Positions 26,417-34,429 of a stretch of 64,000 bases of DNA are shown piece by piece (the stretch's first letter is position 1; each line of letters opens with the position of its first letter). The notes under the pieces are model-generated. The model had not been told where the DNA came from. It made no database searches and worked only from the letters and a program-made list of their open reading frames with translations. Both the position numbers and the translations under genes were made by a program. The stretch comes from Loktanella sp. IMCC34160 (GTDB taxonomy: Bacteria > Pseudomonadota > Alphaproteobacteria > Rhodobacterales > Rhodobacteraceae): contig NZ_SELP01000005.1 of assembly GCF_004145845.1 (NCBI RefSeq), positions 62,001 through 126,000 of the forward strand. The letters are read 5' to 3'.

Positions 26417-27430
26417 ATGTCGATGCACATTGAAAACCTGACCCCTTTCCCCTGCCAGTTCACCCTCGCGTTTGACTCGGCCGGGCGCGAGATGGTCGTG
26501 GTGGTCACCAAGGGCACCTACACCCTGCCCGAGGCTCCGGGCGACGCCTGCGCCCTCTCCCCGGTCCAGCGCCCGCTGCACCTTGCTGACGAAATCGCTG
26601 AAGGGTTGGGAAGCGCGATCCTGTCCGAAACTGATTTTGCTCCGGCCAAACCCTTTTGCGATGTGATGGTCTCGGGCCCCGCCTGTACCCCCGGCGGGGA
26701 AGAAGTGAAACGGCTGCTGGTCGCCGCGCAACTGGGCAAGGTGAAGAAATCCTTCCACGTCCTGGGCCCCCGCGCCTGGCAGGGCCGGATGCTGGGAGTC
26801 GAACCGTCAGACCCCAAACCGTTTTCCGTGCAAGAGATCGGCTATCAGCAGGCTTGGGGCGGCGGCGAACAGCACCCCCGCAAGGAAGACATCTGGGACA
26901 CGGTCGAAACCAACCCGGCTGGGGTTGGTTATTACCCCTATGCGTCCAAGACCGAGGGCAAACCACTGCCAAACACCGAAGAGATCGGCAAACCGGTCCT
27001 GGACCCGGTAGGCACCTATGTGCCCATGGCGTTTGGCCCCATCGGCCGGGCATGGCTGCCCCGGCGCACCTTCGCAGGAACATATGACAAGGTCTGGCAG
27101 GACACGCGGATGCCGTTTCCGCCGACGGATCTGGACCCGCGATATTTCCAGTCAGCCCCGCCGGACCAGCAGATCCGCTACCCAACGCATGGAGAGGCCT
27201 TTTCTCTGGTGGGCCTGTCACCGCGTGGACCGATCCACGGGGTCCTGCCCGCGCCCAAGGTCACCATGCGGTTCGAACGCAAGACCGGGCGCATGACCCA
27301 ACGGATCGCGCAACCCGATACGGTCGTCTTCTACCCGTCCGACCACCAGCTGACGATCACGTGGCGCACCCATCTGAAACCGGATCGGGACATCTTCGAC
27401 CTGTCGCAAGTCGTGGTCGAGGCGCAATGA
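26417..27430 (+). CDS. DUF2169 family type VI secretion accessory protein
   Basis: 337 residues. The sequence matches DUF2169: an N-terminal beta-rich part starting ENLTPFPCQFTLAFDSAGRE, the central YQQAWGGGEQHPRKEDIWD, NPAGVGYYPY, and PLPNTEE..GKPVLDPVGTY. DUF2169 proteins accompany VgrG and PAAR-like effectors and are thought to act as effector adaptors or chaperones in type VI secretion. It lies 3 bases after the TIGR02270 gene and 34 bases before the ketosynthase-like gene. Its length is in the family range. Confidence 0.88.
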   Translation: MSMHIENLTPFPCQFTLAFDSAGREMVVVVTKGTYTLPEAPGDACALSPVQRPLHLADEIAEGLGSAILSETDFAPAKPFCDVMVSGPACTPGGEEVKRLLVAAQLGKVKKSFHVLGPRAWQGRMLGVEPSDPKPFSVQEIGYQQAWGGGEQHPRKEDIWDTVETNPAGVGYYPYASKTEGKPLPNTEEIGKPVLDPVGTYVPMAFGPIGRAWLPRRTFAGTYDKVWQDTRMPFPPTDLDPRYFQSAPPDQQIRYPTHGEAFSLVGLSPRGPIHGVLPAPKVTMRFERKTGRMTQRIAQPDTVVFYPSDHQLTITWRTHLKPDRDIFDLSQVVVEAQ

Positions 27431-27464
27431 CCGGTCGCGCGATCATAACTCGGGGAGGCACGCC

Positions 27465-28511
27465 ATGCTTGCGGTGATCGGCTATGGCATGTGGACCGCG
27501 GCCGGGCATGACGGGCCGTCATCTGTCGCGTCGATGCGGGCCGGACTTTCGGCGGCAATCCAAACCCCGCTGTGGGATCCGACCAAGGGCGCGGCCCTGA
27601 ACGCCTTTCAGCTAAGCGCGCATCAATGGTGGGAAGGCGAAAGTTTTCTGGCCGAGATCGCCGCCGAGGTCATTGGCCAATGCCATGCGCAGATCGATGC
27701 CATCGACGGGACCAAGCCCAAAGAGGTGCCGATCCTGATCAGCGTCGCGCCCGAGACGCGGCCCGGCCGCACGCCCGGTCTTGAACAGGGTCTGCTTGCC
27801 CGCCTGACGGCGCAGCTTGGGTTCGACCTGCCAGAGGGAAGCGGGATCCTGCCCGGCGGCAAGGCCGCGATCCCGGCGCTTCTGACCAATGCTGGTGCGC
27901 TACTGGGCCGGTCGCGCTACGTGATCCTTCTGGGTGTGGAAAGCCTGCTGCAACAGGTGATCGTGAACCATTACATCCGCGAAAACCGGCTGCTGTGTGG
28001 CGGCAATTCCTCGGGCTTCATTCCGGGCGAGGCCGGGGCCGCGGTGATCCTCTCCGCGCCGGGGGCGACGGGCCTGCCGGAATTGCGGCTGACGGGGGTC
28101 GGCGAAGGCCGCGAACCCATCGGCAATCCCGACGACGAAACCCCACGCTGTTCCGGGCTGACCAACGCGATCCGGTCGGCCCTTGCCGCGGCCGGAACCC
28201 AGATGTTCGACATCGGGGTCCTGCTGGGCGATCTGAACGGCGAGCATGGCAAGTTCAAAGAGGCGACCATCGCCGTCATGCGCAATGACCGGCTGCCGCC
28301 AGACGAGGTGTCTAGACGTCCACGCGAGCTTCTGGAAGACTGGAACACAGCCGAGGCGATCGGCGAAGTTGGTGCCGCGATGCTGCCCGCCGCGATGGGC
28401 TGGGCGTTCGAGGCGGGACGCATGGGAATTCTGCCCCTGCGCCACGTCCTGTTCCACGGCGGAGAGGACGACGGAACGCGGGTCGCCATAGTTGGAGAAT
28501 TTTCAGGATGA
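27465..28511 (+). CDS. thiolase-fold, ketosynthase-like protein without catalytic residues (T6SS-associated)
   Basis: 348 residues with a recognisable beta-ketoacyl-ACP-synthase fold: MLAVIGYGMWTAAG at the start, the nucleophile-elbow region as VILLGVESLLQQ, GNSSGFIPGEAGAAVILSAPG in the middle, and AIGEVGAAMLPAAMGWAFEAG near the end. The active-site cysteine is replaced (VESLL instead of a TACAS-type sequence), and no histidine is found at the GH position of the last motif. It should therefore be catalytically inactive. Such proteins recur between DUF2169 and DUF4150 genes. A structural or recruiting role is a guess. It overlaps the next gene by 4 bases (ATGA). Confidence 0.8.
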   Translation: MLAVIGYGMWTAAGHDGPSSVASMRAGLSAAIQTPLWDPTKGAALNAFQLSAHQWWEGESFLAEIAAEVIGQCHAQIDAIDGTKPKEVPILISVAPETRPGRTPGLEQGLLARLTAQLGFDLPEGSGILPGGKAAIPALLTNAGALLGRSRYVILLGVESLLQQVIVNHYIRENRLLCGGNSSGFIPGEAGAAVILSAPGATGLPELRLTGVGEGREPIGNPDDETPRCSGLTNAIRSALAAAGTQMFDIGVLLGDLNGEHGKFKEATIAVMRNDRLPPDEVSRRPRELLEDWNTAEAIGEVGAAMLPAAMGWAFEAGRMGILPLRHVLFHGGEDDGTRVAIVGEFSG

Positions 28512-29548
28512 GCGTATTTGCAAATGGACGGGAAGTGTCGGGCAAGGCCCAGGCGAACCAGATCATCGCGGGCTTTCCCAGCGTCTGCCTAAGCCCGCCG
28601 TCGCCGCCCGCCGGGCCGGTGCCAATCCCCTACCCGATGTTCACCAACGCTAAAAAGACGTCGCAGGGGACGACCACCGTCAAGATCAAGAAAAAGGAAG
28701 TCGGCAAGAAGAACTCCTCGACCTACAAGAAATCCAACGGAAACGAGGCCGCAACCCGGTCTTTCGGGATGGACGTGGTTTCGCACACGCTGAGCGGGGC
28801 AACAAAACATCAGGCCTATTCTTTCGACGTCAAAGTTCAAGGCGCCGGTGTCAATCGGTTCTCGGACATCACCACGACGAACCACAGCAACCCGGCGACG
28901 GCAGCGACGATAGATGCGGCGGGCGTTTCCATCGCGGTCGAGGTCGACCACGACAATCCATGTGAAGGGCTGGCTGAAGCAAAAAAAAAGGTCCGCGATC
29001 AAATTGAGGATACTGGGAGTAAAGCCGGTCGTGCCGCCGCAGAGGGAAGTTCAACAGTCTCGACGTTCCTGCATATTGATGAAAGCAACTCCGCCGCCGT
29101 TGGTTGGTCAGGGTCGAGCAATGCAATGCTCACCCGGTCTCAGGGCTGCGCGAAGGGCAGAAAAGGCGCCGAACGCCGGAAGATGGTCAATAAGGACACA
29201 GGCGGCACGACGTCGGAGATTTGCGGAGGCTATGAGCACCCGCAACCAGTTTATCGAAATCATCCAGAAAGCCACACTGAAGCGCGCATCCTGGAAACGT
29301 TGTTGAAGGAACAAAAGGAAAATACCGGCAGTTCAGCAGGCGGGCCAAAGGGGAAGCTGGTGATCTCGATCGACTGGCCGTCGGCCGAAAGCAGCGGCAT
29401 GAAACCGCACGATCCTTGTTCTGATTGCGAGGCCCTTCTTAGGCATGCCGCAAATTGCATGGACATCGAGATTTGTGAGGAGGGCGTCGATGAAGACGGC
29501 GAAAAGGTATTTTCGAAACGGAAGATCAAGAAAGCTCCGAAGCCATAA
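28508..29548 (+). CDS. DUF4150 (PAAR-like) protein with C-terminal deaminase-fold toxin domain
   Basis: 346 residues. Residues 1-125 are a DUF4150/PAAR-like tip domain (MSVFANGREVSGK, FPSVCLSPPSPPAGPVPIPYP, SFGMDVVSHTLSGATKH). Residues about 240-325 carry the two zinc-site motifs of the cytidine deaminase fold: H256-T-E258 (SHTEARILE) and P303-C304-S-D-C307, with a beta strand (GKLVISIDW) between them. This architecture is a type VI effector: tip domain for delivery and a nucleic-acid or nucleotide deaminase warhead. It follows the ketosynthase-like gene with an ATGA overlap. The toxin half looks more AT-rich than the first half, and a run of nine A lies at 28981-28989, near the domain boundary. 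Target (DNA, RNA or nucleotide) is not deducible. Confidence 0.8.
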   Translation: MSVFANGREVSGKAQANQIIAGFPSVCLSPPSPPAGPVPIPYPMFTNAKKTSQGTTTVKIKKKEVGKKNSSTYKKSNGNEAATRSFGMDVVSHTLSGATKHQAYSFDVKVQGAGVNRFSDITTTNHSNPATAATIDAAGVSIAVEVDHDNPCEGLAEAKKKVRDQIEDTGSKAGRAAAEGSSTVSTFLHIDESNSAAVGWSGSSNAMLTRSQGCAKGRKGAERRKMVNKDTGGTTSEICGGYEHPQPVYRNHPESHTEARILETLLKEQKENTGSSAGGPKGKLVISIDWPSAESSGMKPHDPCSDCEALLRHAANCMDIEICEEGVDEDGEKVFSKRKIKKAPKP

Positions 29549-29575
29549 CCGGTCTTTGAATTGCGAACGGGAAAT

Positions 29576-30352
29576 ATGATGATTCAGATAAATGAACTAG
29601 GAGAATTCGACCTTTCGCAAGCCCCACTCGCTTCGGAATGGAAAGGCCCACGCGCGCACATCGGACCCGCCGAAACCGTTACGCCCTTGGTCAGGATTCT
29701 CGGGAACAAATCAAAACTTTCTGTTATCACGATGATGGCCGGAGTTTCTTTTTGGGCGGCGCGTCGACTGGAACATTTCACAGATGTCAGCCACCTTGAT
29801 GAACTGATTGAGGCCAGCTTCGCTTGGCATTTCAATTTCAGGTATCTTGATCCGGATGCGGAACCGGACAATTACCCGCCAGCCAATCCGCCAGAACTAT
29901 CAGCGCTTATGCAGATTGACACCTTGTTCAGATCACAGATGGAAAACATGCTGGACTGGACAAACCCCAACGCACCAATCTTTCCTGCTTTTCACCTCAC
30001 CATGCTAGTTCAACACATACTGCCAGACCACGGACGGGCGCTTTTCCAAACATGGTTGGAAAAATATCTTGCAAGAATTGAGCAGACATCCCTCGTCCAG
30101 CACAAGACGGATAAGGAAATCGATGCGATTCCTCGGGGGCCTGAAATGCGGGACTACTGCGCCATGATACGCGGGAAACCATTGCCGCCGTCATTCCTAG
30201 ACCTTTCGCTTGAACTCGATGGAAGAGACCTCGAAGCCGAAGCATTTGCGAACCTCAAAGGCCTCGACCACACTAAGAACCGCTTCCTTCGGAGCCCGTC
30301 CGACATGCTTGCGATGGGATTCAAAGGCGATCCCTATGGAGTGCCTTCGTGA
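29576..30352 (+). CDS. unknown protein, candidate immunity protein (paralogue 1)
   Basis: 258 residues from the ATG at 29576; a TTG at 29561 is an alternative. It is soluble and helix-rich, with no signal peptide or recognised domain. Its C-terminal half aligns by eye with the next protein: F-x2-W before an arginine or lysine-rich segment, a PR..EM element, GRD, and NRFLRSPSDM opposite NPFIDFSEL. It lies 27 bases after the effector and overlaps the next gene by 4 bases. Position makes it a candidate immunity protein, although it is larger than most deaminase-toxin immunity proteins; an adaptor role is also possible. Codon use is AT-richer than the chromosomal average here. Confidence 0.65.
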   Translation: MMIQINELGEFDLSQAPLASEWKGPRAHIGPAETVTPLVRILGNKSKLSVITMMAGVSFWAARRLEHFTDVSHLDELIEASFAWHFNFRYLDPDAEPDNYPPANPPELSALMQIDTLFRSQMENMLDWTNPNAPIFPAFHLTMLVQHILPDHGRALFQTWLEKYLARIEQTSLVQHKTDKEIDAIPRGPEMRDYCAMIRGKPLPPSFLDLSLELDGRDLEAEAFANLKGLDHTKNRFLRSPSDMLAMGFKGDPYGVPS

Positions 30353-31026
30353 CGCTTGAAGAATATATCGCGGGTGTCCTTCGACGCCGGGATCAACCAA
30401 CTTTCGAGTGGGAAGATTGGAGAGTCCGCGAGTATTTCATGTTCGAAGCCCCAGACGGCTTCCTGGAAGAAATCTCGGATGCGGCGGCCTTTGGGCTGGC
30501 CCTTGCCTCCGCTTCCTGGATCGACGTTCGGCTTTCCGGAGTCAGTTCCGATCCGATGCTGTCGCAGGTCATCGCCGCCGGTTGGGCCAATATGCTTGAA
30601 CCTGAGGCGAGCGATTATTTCGAACCCGACGACGAAGAATGGGTCGGCCCGGTCCGCGCGCCGCTCGCGACGACTGCAATCATCCTGATGGATGCAATGT
30701 ACGGAATGAACCTCAACCCGGATATCAGGTTGCGCACAAGCTGGATGGCAGATTTTGCCCGCTACGTCCTTGAAGATGATGCCGAGACGTTTGACGCTTG
30801 GTTCAACTGGGCGGCGGATCGCCTTGCCCGTGTTCATCCCCGCAGCGAGATGCCGAAGCTTGGGTTGTTCGACGTTCCGGTCCGGTTCGAACCCGTCGTC
30901 GGTCGGGATGTGTTTGTGCCGGAAACCGACTATGACCCGGCCACTGCTCGGTCATCGCTCTACAACTGGCTGATGCAGGGTGACCGGGACAATCCGTTCA
31001 TCGATTTCTCGGAACTGCGCCCCTAA
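30349..31026 (+). CDS. unknown protein, candidate immunity protein (paralogue 2)
   Basis: 225 residues, acidic, without signal peptide or recognised domain. It starts with GTG at 30349, overlapping the preceding stop. The middle contains WFNWAADRLARVHPRSEMPKL and the end NPFIDFSEL, and both have counterparts at similar spacing in the preceding protein, so the two genes look like an old tandem duplication. Its 3' end overlaps the convergent DUF6484 gene by 4 bases. Function is unknown; the placement after the deaminase-type effector suggests immunity or delivery. Confidence 0.65.
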   Translation: MTLEEYIAGVLRRRDQPTFEWEDWRVREYFMFEAPDGFLEEISDAAAFGLALASASWIDVRLSGVSSDPMLSQVIAAGWANMLEPEASDYFEPDDEEWVGPVRAPLATTAIILMDAMYGMNLNPDIRLRTSWMADFARYVLEDDAETFDAWFNWAADRLARVHPRSEMPKLGLFDVPVRFEPVVGRDVFVPETDYDPATARSSLYNWLMQGDRDNPFIDFSELRP

Positions 31027-31451
31027 TTCAGCTGAACGCTGGCCCCTTGAATCCGGTTGTTCCGTTCCGCCCGCGTCAGGATTTGCGTCCCCCGGATCGT
31101 GACAGTTCCATCCGCTTTCATCACGATGCTGGATTTTCCGCAGCGCAGTTCGATGCTTTTGCGGCTGGTGATCTGGATCGGAAGGTCTTCGTCCCGCTGG
31201 ATCGTGACCGGCGTGGCCTCGGTCCGGATCGGTTTCTGGACCAGCCCGATGATCAGTGGCCGGTCCAGCCGTCCGCCTTCGAACATCAGCGCCACCTCAG
31301 CCCCGATATTGTCCTGCGACAGCTGGTGCAGCGACCGGGCGGGCACGGCGGCCTCTTTGGGGTTGGAGGCGAAGACGACAAGCGGTTGATCCTTCTTGAA
31401 CCCAAGGATCACGCCAATCTCGACGGTGGCGGCGGTATCTGCTGTGATCAT
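31023..31451 (-). CDS. DUF6484-domain protein (T6SS-associated)
   Basis: 142 residues from the ATG at 31451, which has an AAGAAGGGACC ribosome-binding site; the frame extends to 31586 without one. The sequence (EIGVILGFKKDQPLVVFASN, LHQLSQDNIGAEVALMFEGG, RPLIIGLVQKP, KSIELRCGKSSIVMKADGTV) matches DUF6484. This is a beta-rich family resembling VgrG gp5-type beta-helix sequence and found beside type VI effector genes. It is on the opposite strand to the rest of the island but converges exactly with it, so it probably belongs to it. Confidence 0.75.
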   Translation of the reverse strand: MITADTAATVEIGVILGFKKDQPLVVFASNPKEAAVPARSLHQLSQDNIGAEVALMFEGGRLDRPLIIGLVQKPIRTEATPVTIQRDEDLPIQITSRKSIELRCGKSSIVMKADGTVTIRGTQILTRAERNNRIQGASVQLN

Positions 31452-31615
31452 GTCGGTCCCTTCTTGATCTGTCGGGGCGGTGCTGAAATCGGGTCCGGCC
31501 CGGAATGGCCCGGTCGGCACACCACCCGGAGAGCCGAAATTGCGGTGATGACGGCCGATGCCCCAGTGTAAGCGGGCAGTCGCCAAGCTGTCACCCAGAT
31601 TCTGGGACGGTACCT

Positions 31616-32266
31616 TCAGCGGCCTCCATCAAACCCGCATTGGGCATGGAACCGGCGCAGCTCCGCCTCGGTCGGGGGTTGGCCGGTGAAGGTCTGGATG
31701 TAGCCCGGGATGCGGGCCATACGGGTGGCCATGTCCTCGATCACCTGCATCGAGATATAGCCGATCTGCACAAGATAGACGGTGCGCGCCCGCACGTCCG
31801 CCTCTGCCATGGCAAAGCCGAAGCGTTCGAACATGGCCCGGATCGCCGCCAGCCGCTCTGCATCCGCCGCGTTGACCCGCGCCGCCACATCCTCGGACTG
31901 ATGCGCCCAGCCCCGCACGGCAAGGTCCAGCCCGGCCTCGAACGGGCCGCCTTCCATGAAGACCGCGACAAGGTTCAGCGCCGCCTCGGTGATGGTTTCG
32001 GCATAGGCCTCTGCCGCCGTCTTCAGGCTGCGGGTATTGGTCGCCTCCCAATCGTCCAGAAGGGCGTCCAGCAGCGCGGCGCGATCCTTGAAAAACCAAT
32101 AAAAGCTGGTGCGCGACAGATTCAGCCGGGTTGCCAGTGGCTGGATCTTCACCGCGTCAAGGCCGGAGGTGACAAAAGCCTCGCGCGCGGCAAGCAGCCA
32201 GCCTTCGCGCGACCCGCGCCAACCGCCGGGCGCCTCGTCCGTGTCGATGTTTTCTACCGTCGTCAT
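31616..32266 (-). CDS. TetR-family transcriptional regulator
   Basis: 216 residues. Helix-turn-helix at about residues 25-65 (FVTSGLDAVKIQPLATRLNLSRTSFYWFFKDRAALLDAL) and a TetR C-terminal ligand domain. It is divergent from the flavoenzyme operon beginning at 32383, with 116 bases between, and is its most likely repressor. Related TetR proteins in alphaproteobacteria sit beside N-methylproline demethylase-like genes, but no ligand can be read from sequence. Confidence 0.87.
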   Translation of the reverse strand: MTTVENIDTDEAPGGWRGSREGWLLAAREAFVTSGLDAVKIQPLATRLNLSRTSFYWFFKDRAALLDALLDDWEATNTRSLKTAAEAYAETITEAALNLVAVFMEGGPFEAGLDLAVRGWAHQSEDVAARVNAADAERLAAIRAMFERFGFAMAEADVRARTVYLVQIGYISMQVIEDMATRMARIPGYIQTFTGQPPTEAELRRFHAQCGFDGGR

Positions 32267-32325
32267 GGCCCGATCCTAGCTGCCCGACGGGCCGGGAGCA
32301 ATAAAATCGTCACGCATGAACACAA

Positions 32326-32338
32326 ACTTGACATAAGT
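32326..32338. promoter_or_regulatory. candidate operator / -35 region of the flavoenzyme operon
   Basis: ACTT-GACAT-AAGT, a short inverted repeat, overlaps TTGACA at 32328-32333 in the region between the divergent TetR and flavoenzyme genes. It could combine a -35 element and a TetR operator. No good -10 match is seen 17 bases on (AATCCT), so this is tentative. Confidence 0.35.
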
Positions 32339-32382
32339 GCACATTTTCGGAATCCTCGCGTCAACCTGATGGCGGAGCTTCC

Positions 32383-34428
32383 ATGTCAAACGACCCTCTC
32401 TTGCAGCCCTACCAGATCAAGCATCTGACCCTGCGCAACCGGATCATGACCACCAGCCATGAACCGGCCTATCCCGAAGACGGAATGCCAAAGCATCGCT
32501 ATGCCGCCTATCACGCGGCGCGGGCCGAGGCCGGGGTTGCCATGTGCATGACCGCCGGATCAGCGGCGGTGTCCCTGAACAGCCCGCCGGTGTTCAACAA
32601 CATCCTTGCCTACAAGGACGAGGTCGTGCCGTGGATTCGCAACCTGACGGACGCCATCCACGAACATGGCGCGGCGGCGATGATCCAGCTGACCCACCTT
32701 GGCCGCCGCACAGGGTGGTCCAAGGGCGACTGGCTGCCGTCGGTGTCATCGTCCCGCCACCGCGAACCGGCGCATCGGTCCTTTGCGAAACTGGCCGAGG
32801 ATTGGGATATCGAGCGGATCATCTCGGATTTCGCGGACGCGGCCGAGCGGATGAAGGCCGGCGGCATGGACGGGGTCGAAATCATCGCTCATGGCCACCT
32901 GCTGGATCAGTTCATGTCGGCCCTGTCGAATGATCTGGACGGCCCCTATGGCGGCGTGACACTTGAAACCCGGGCGCAGCTGACGCTGGACGTTCTGGCC
33001 GCTGTCCGGGCGCGGGTGGGGGATGATTTCATCCTCAGCCTGCGGATGGGGGCGGATGAAAAGACCCCCGGCGGGATCACCCCTGACGAAGGGTTGGCGC
33101 TGGCCAAACATATTCAGGCGGCGGGGCTTGTTGATGTGTTCAACATCAACAGCGGACGCATTCACACCGACCCGGCGATGACCGACATGATCCCGGTGCA
33201 GGGGATGGCCAGCGCGCCGCACCTTGGGCTGGCCGGGGCGATCCGTGCCGCGACCGGGATGCCCGTGTTCCACGCCTCGCGTATTCCCGACGTGGCCACC
33301 GCGCGCTTTGCCGTTTCCTCTGGCCAATTGGACATGGTGGGCATGACGCGGGCGCATATGGCCGACCCGCAGATCGTCAAGAAGATCATCGAAGGGCGCG
33401 AGGACGACATCCGCCCCTGCGTCGGGGCCACCTACTGCCTTGACCGGATCTATGGCGCGGGCGAGGCGCTTTGCATCCACAACCCGGCCACGGGCCGCGA
33501 ATTGACAATGCCGCACGAGATCGCCCCGGCGGACACCCGCAAGAAGGTGGTGATCGTCGGCGCTGGCCCCGCCGGGCTGGAGGCCGCGCGCGTCGCCGCC
33601 GAACGCGGCCATGACGTGACCGTGTTCGAGGCGCAGCCGGACCCCGGCGGACAGGTCCGGCTGACCGCGCAGAACCCAAGGCGGCGCGAGATGATCGGCA
33701 TCATCGACTGGCGCATGGCCCAATGCGCCGCCCGCGACGTGGAATTCCGGTTCAACACCTGGGCCGAGGTCGCGGATGTCACCGCCCTGTCCCCCGATGT
33801 GGTGATCGTCGCCACCGGCGGGCTGCCCAACACGGACCTGTTTGAATCCAGCCGCGACACCGATCTGGTCGTCAGCGCATGGGATCTCATTTCCGGCGAT
33901 GTGAAACCGGGGCACTCTGTTCTGGTCTATGACGAAAGCGGCGACCACCCCGGCCTGATGGCGGCAGAGATCGCCGCCAACGCCGGCGCAAAGGTCGAGG
34001 TGATGACCCCCGACCGCACCTTCGCCCCCGACGTCATGGCGATGAACCTTGTCCCCTACATGCGCGCGCTTCAGGACAAGGACGTGACCTTTACCGTCAC
34101 CCGCCGCCTTCTGGACGTAGTGCGCGATGGCAACCAGTTGAAGGCGGTGATCGGCACCGACTACAGCGACCTGACCCGCGAACAGACCCATGATCAGATC
34201 GTGGTGAACTATGGGACGATGCCGCTGGCCGACCTGTACTTTGACCTGCGCCCCCTGTCGCGCAATGATGGGGCGGTCGACCCGGATGCGCTGATCGCGG
34301 GGCAAACGCAGGACATCACCCGCAACCCGGATGGCACGTTTCAACTTTTCCGGATCGGTGATGCGGTCAGTTCCCGCAACACCCATGCGGCGATCTATGA
34401 TGCGCTGCGGCTGATGAAGGATATCTGA
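32383..34428 (+). CDS. NADH:flavin oxidoreductase, N-methylproline-demethylase-like (TMADH family)
   Basis: 681 residues. The N-terminal half is an FMN-binding TIM barrel and the C-terminal half is an FAD/NAD(P)-type domain ([21 protein letters not shown] at about residue 388). Between them lies the 4Fe-4S region C346-x2-A349-x2-C352-x11-C364. The spacing is that of trimethylamine dehydrogenase, but the second cysteine is Ala. Proteins with this CVGATYC signature, as I know the family, include demethylases of N-methylated proline betaine derivatives (stachydrine/hydroxyproline betaine catabolism). Formaldehyde would be released. It is the first gene of a three-gene operon; the racemase-fold gene starts 1 base after its stop. 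Confidence 0.85.
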   Translation: MSNDPLLQPYQIKHLTLRNRIMTTSHEPAYPEDGMPKHRYAAYHAARAEAGVAMCMTAGSAAVSLNSPPVFNNILAYKDEVVPWIRNLTDAIHEHGAAAMIQLTHLGRRTGWSKGDWLPSVSSSRHREPAHRSFAKLAEDWDIERIISDFADAAERMKAGGMDGVEIIAHGHLLDQFMSALSNDLDGPYGGVTLETRAQLTLDVLAAVRARVGDDFILSLRMGADEKTPGGITPDEGLALAKHIQAAGLVDVFNINSGRIHTDPAMTDMIPVQGMASAPHLGLAGAIRAATGMPVFHASRIPDVATARFAVSSGQLDMVGMTRAHMADPQIVKKIIEGREDDIRPCVGATYCLDRIYGAGEALCIHNPATGRELTMPHEIAPADTRKKVVIVGAGPAGLEAARVAAERGHDVTVFEAQPDPGGQVRLTAQNPRRREMIGIIDWRMAQCAARDVEFRFNTWAEVADVTALSPDVVIVATGGLPNTDLFESSRDTDLVVSAWDLISGDVKPGHSVLVYDESGDHPGLMAAEIAANAGAKVEVMTPDRTFAPDVMAMNLVPYMRALQDKDVTFTVTRRLLDVVRDGNQLKAVIGTDYSDLTREQTHDQIVVNYGTMPLADLYFDLRPLSRNDGAVDPDALIAGQTQDITRNPDGTFQLFRIGDAVSSRNTHAAIYDALRLMKDI

Positions 34429-34429
34429 C

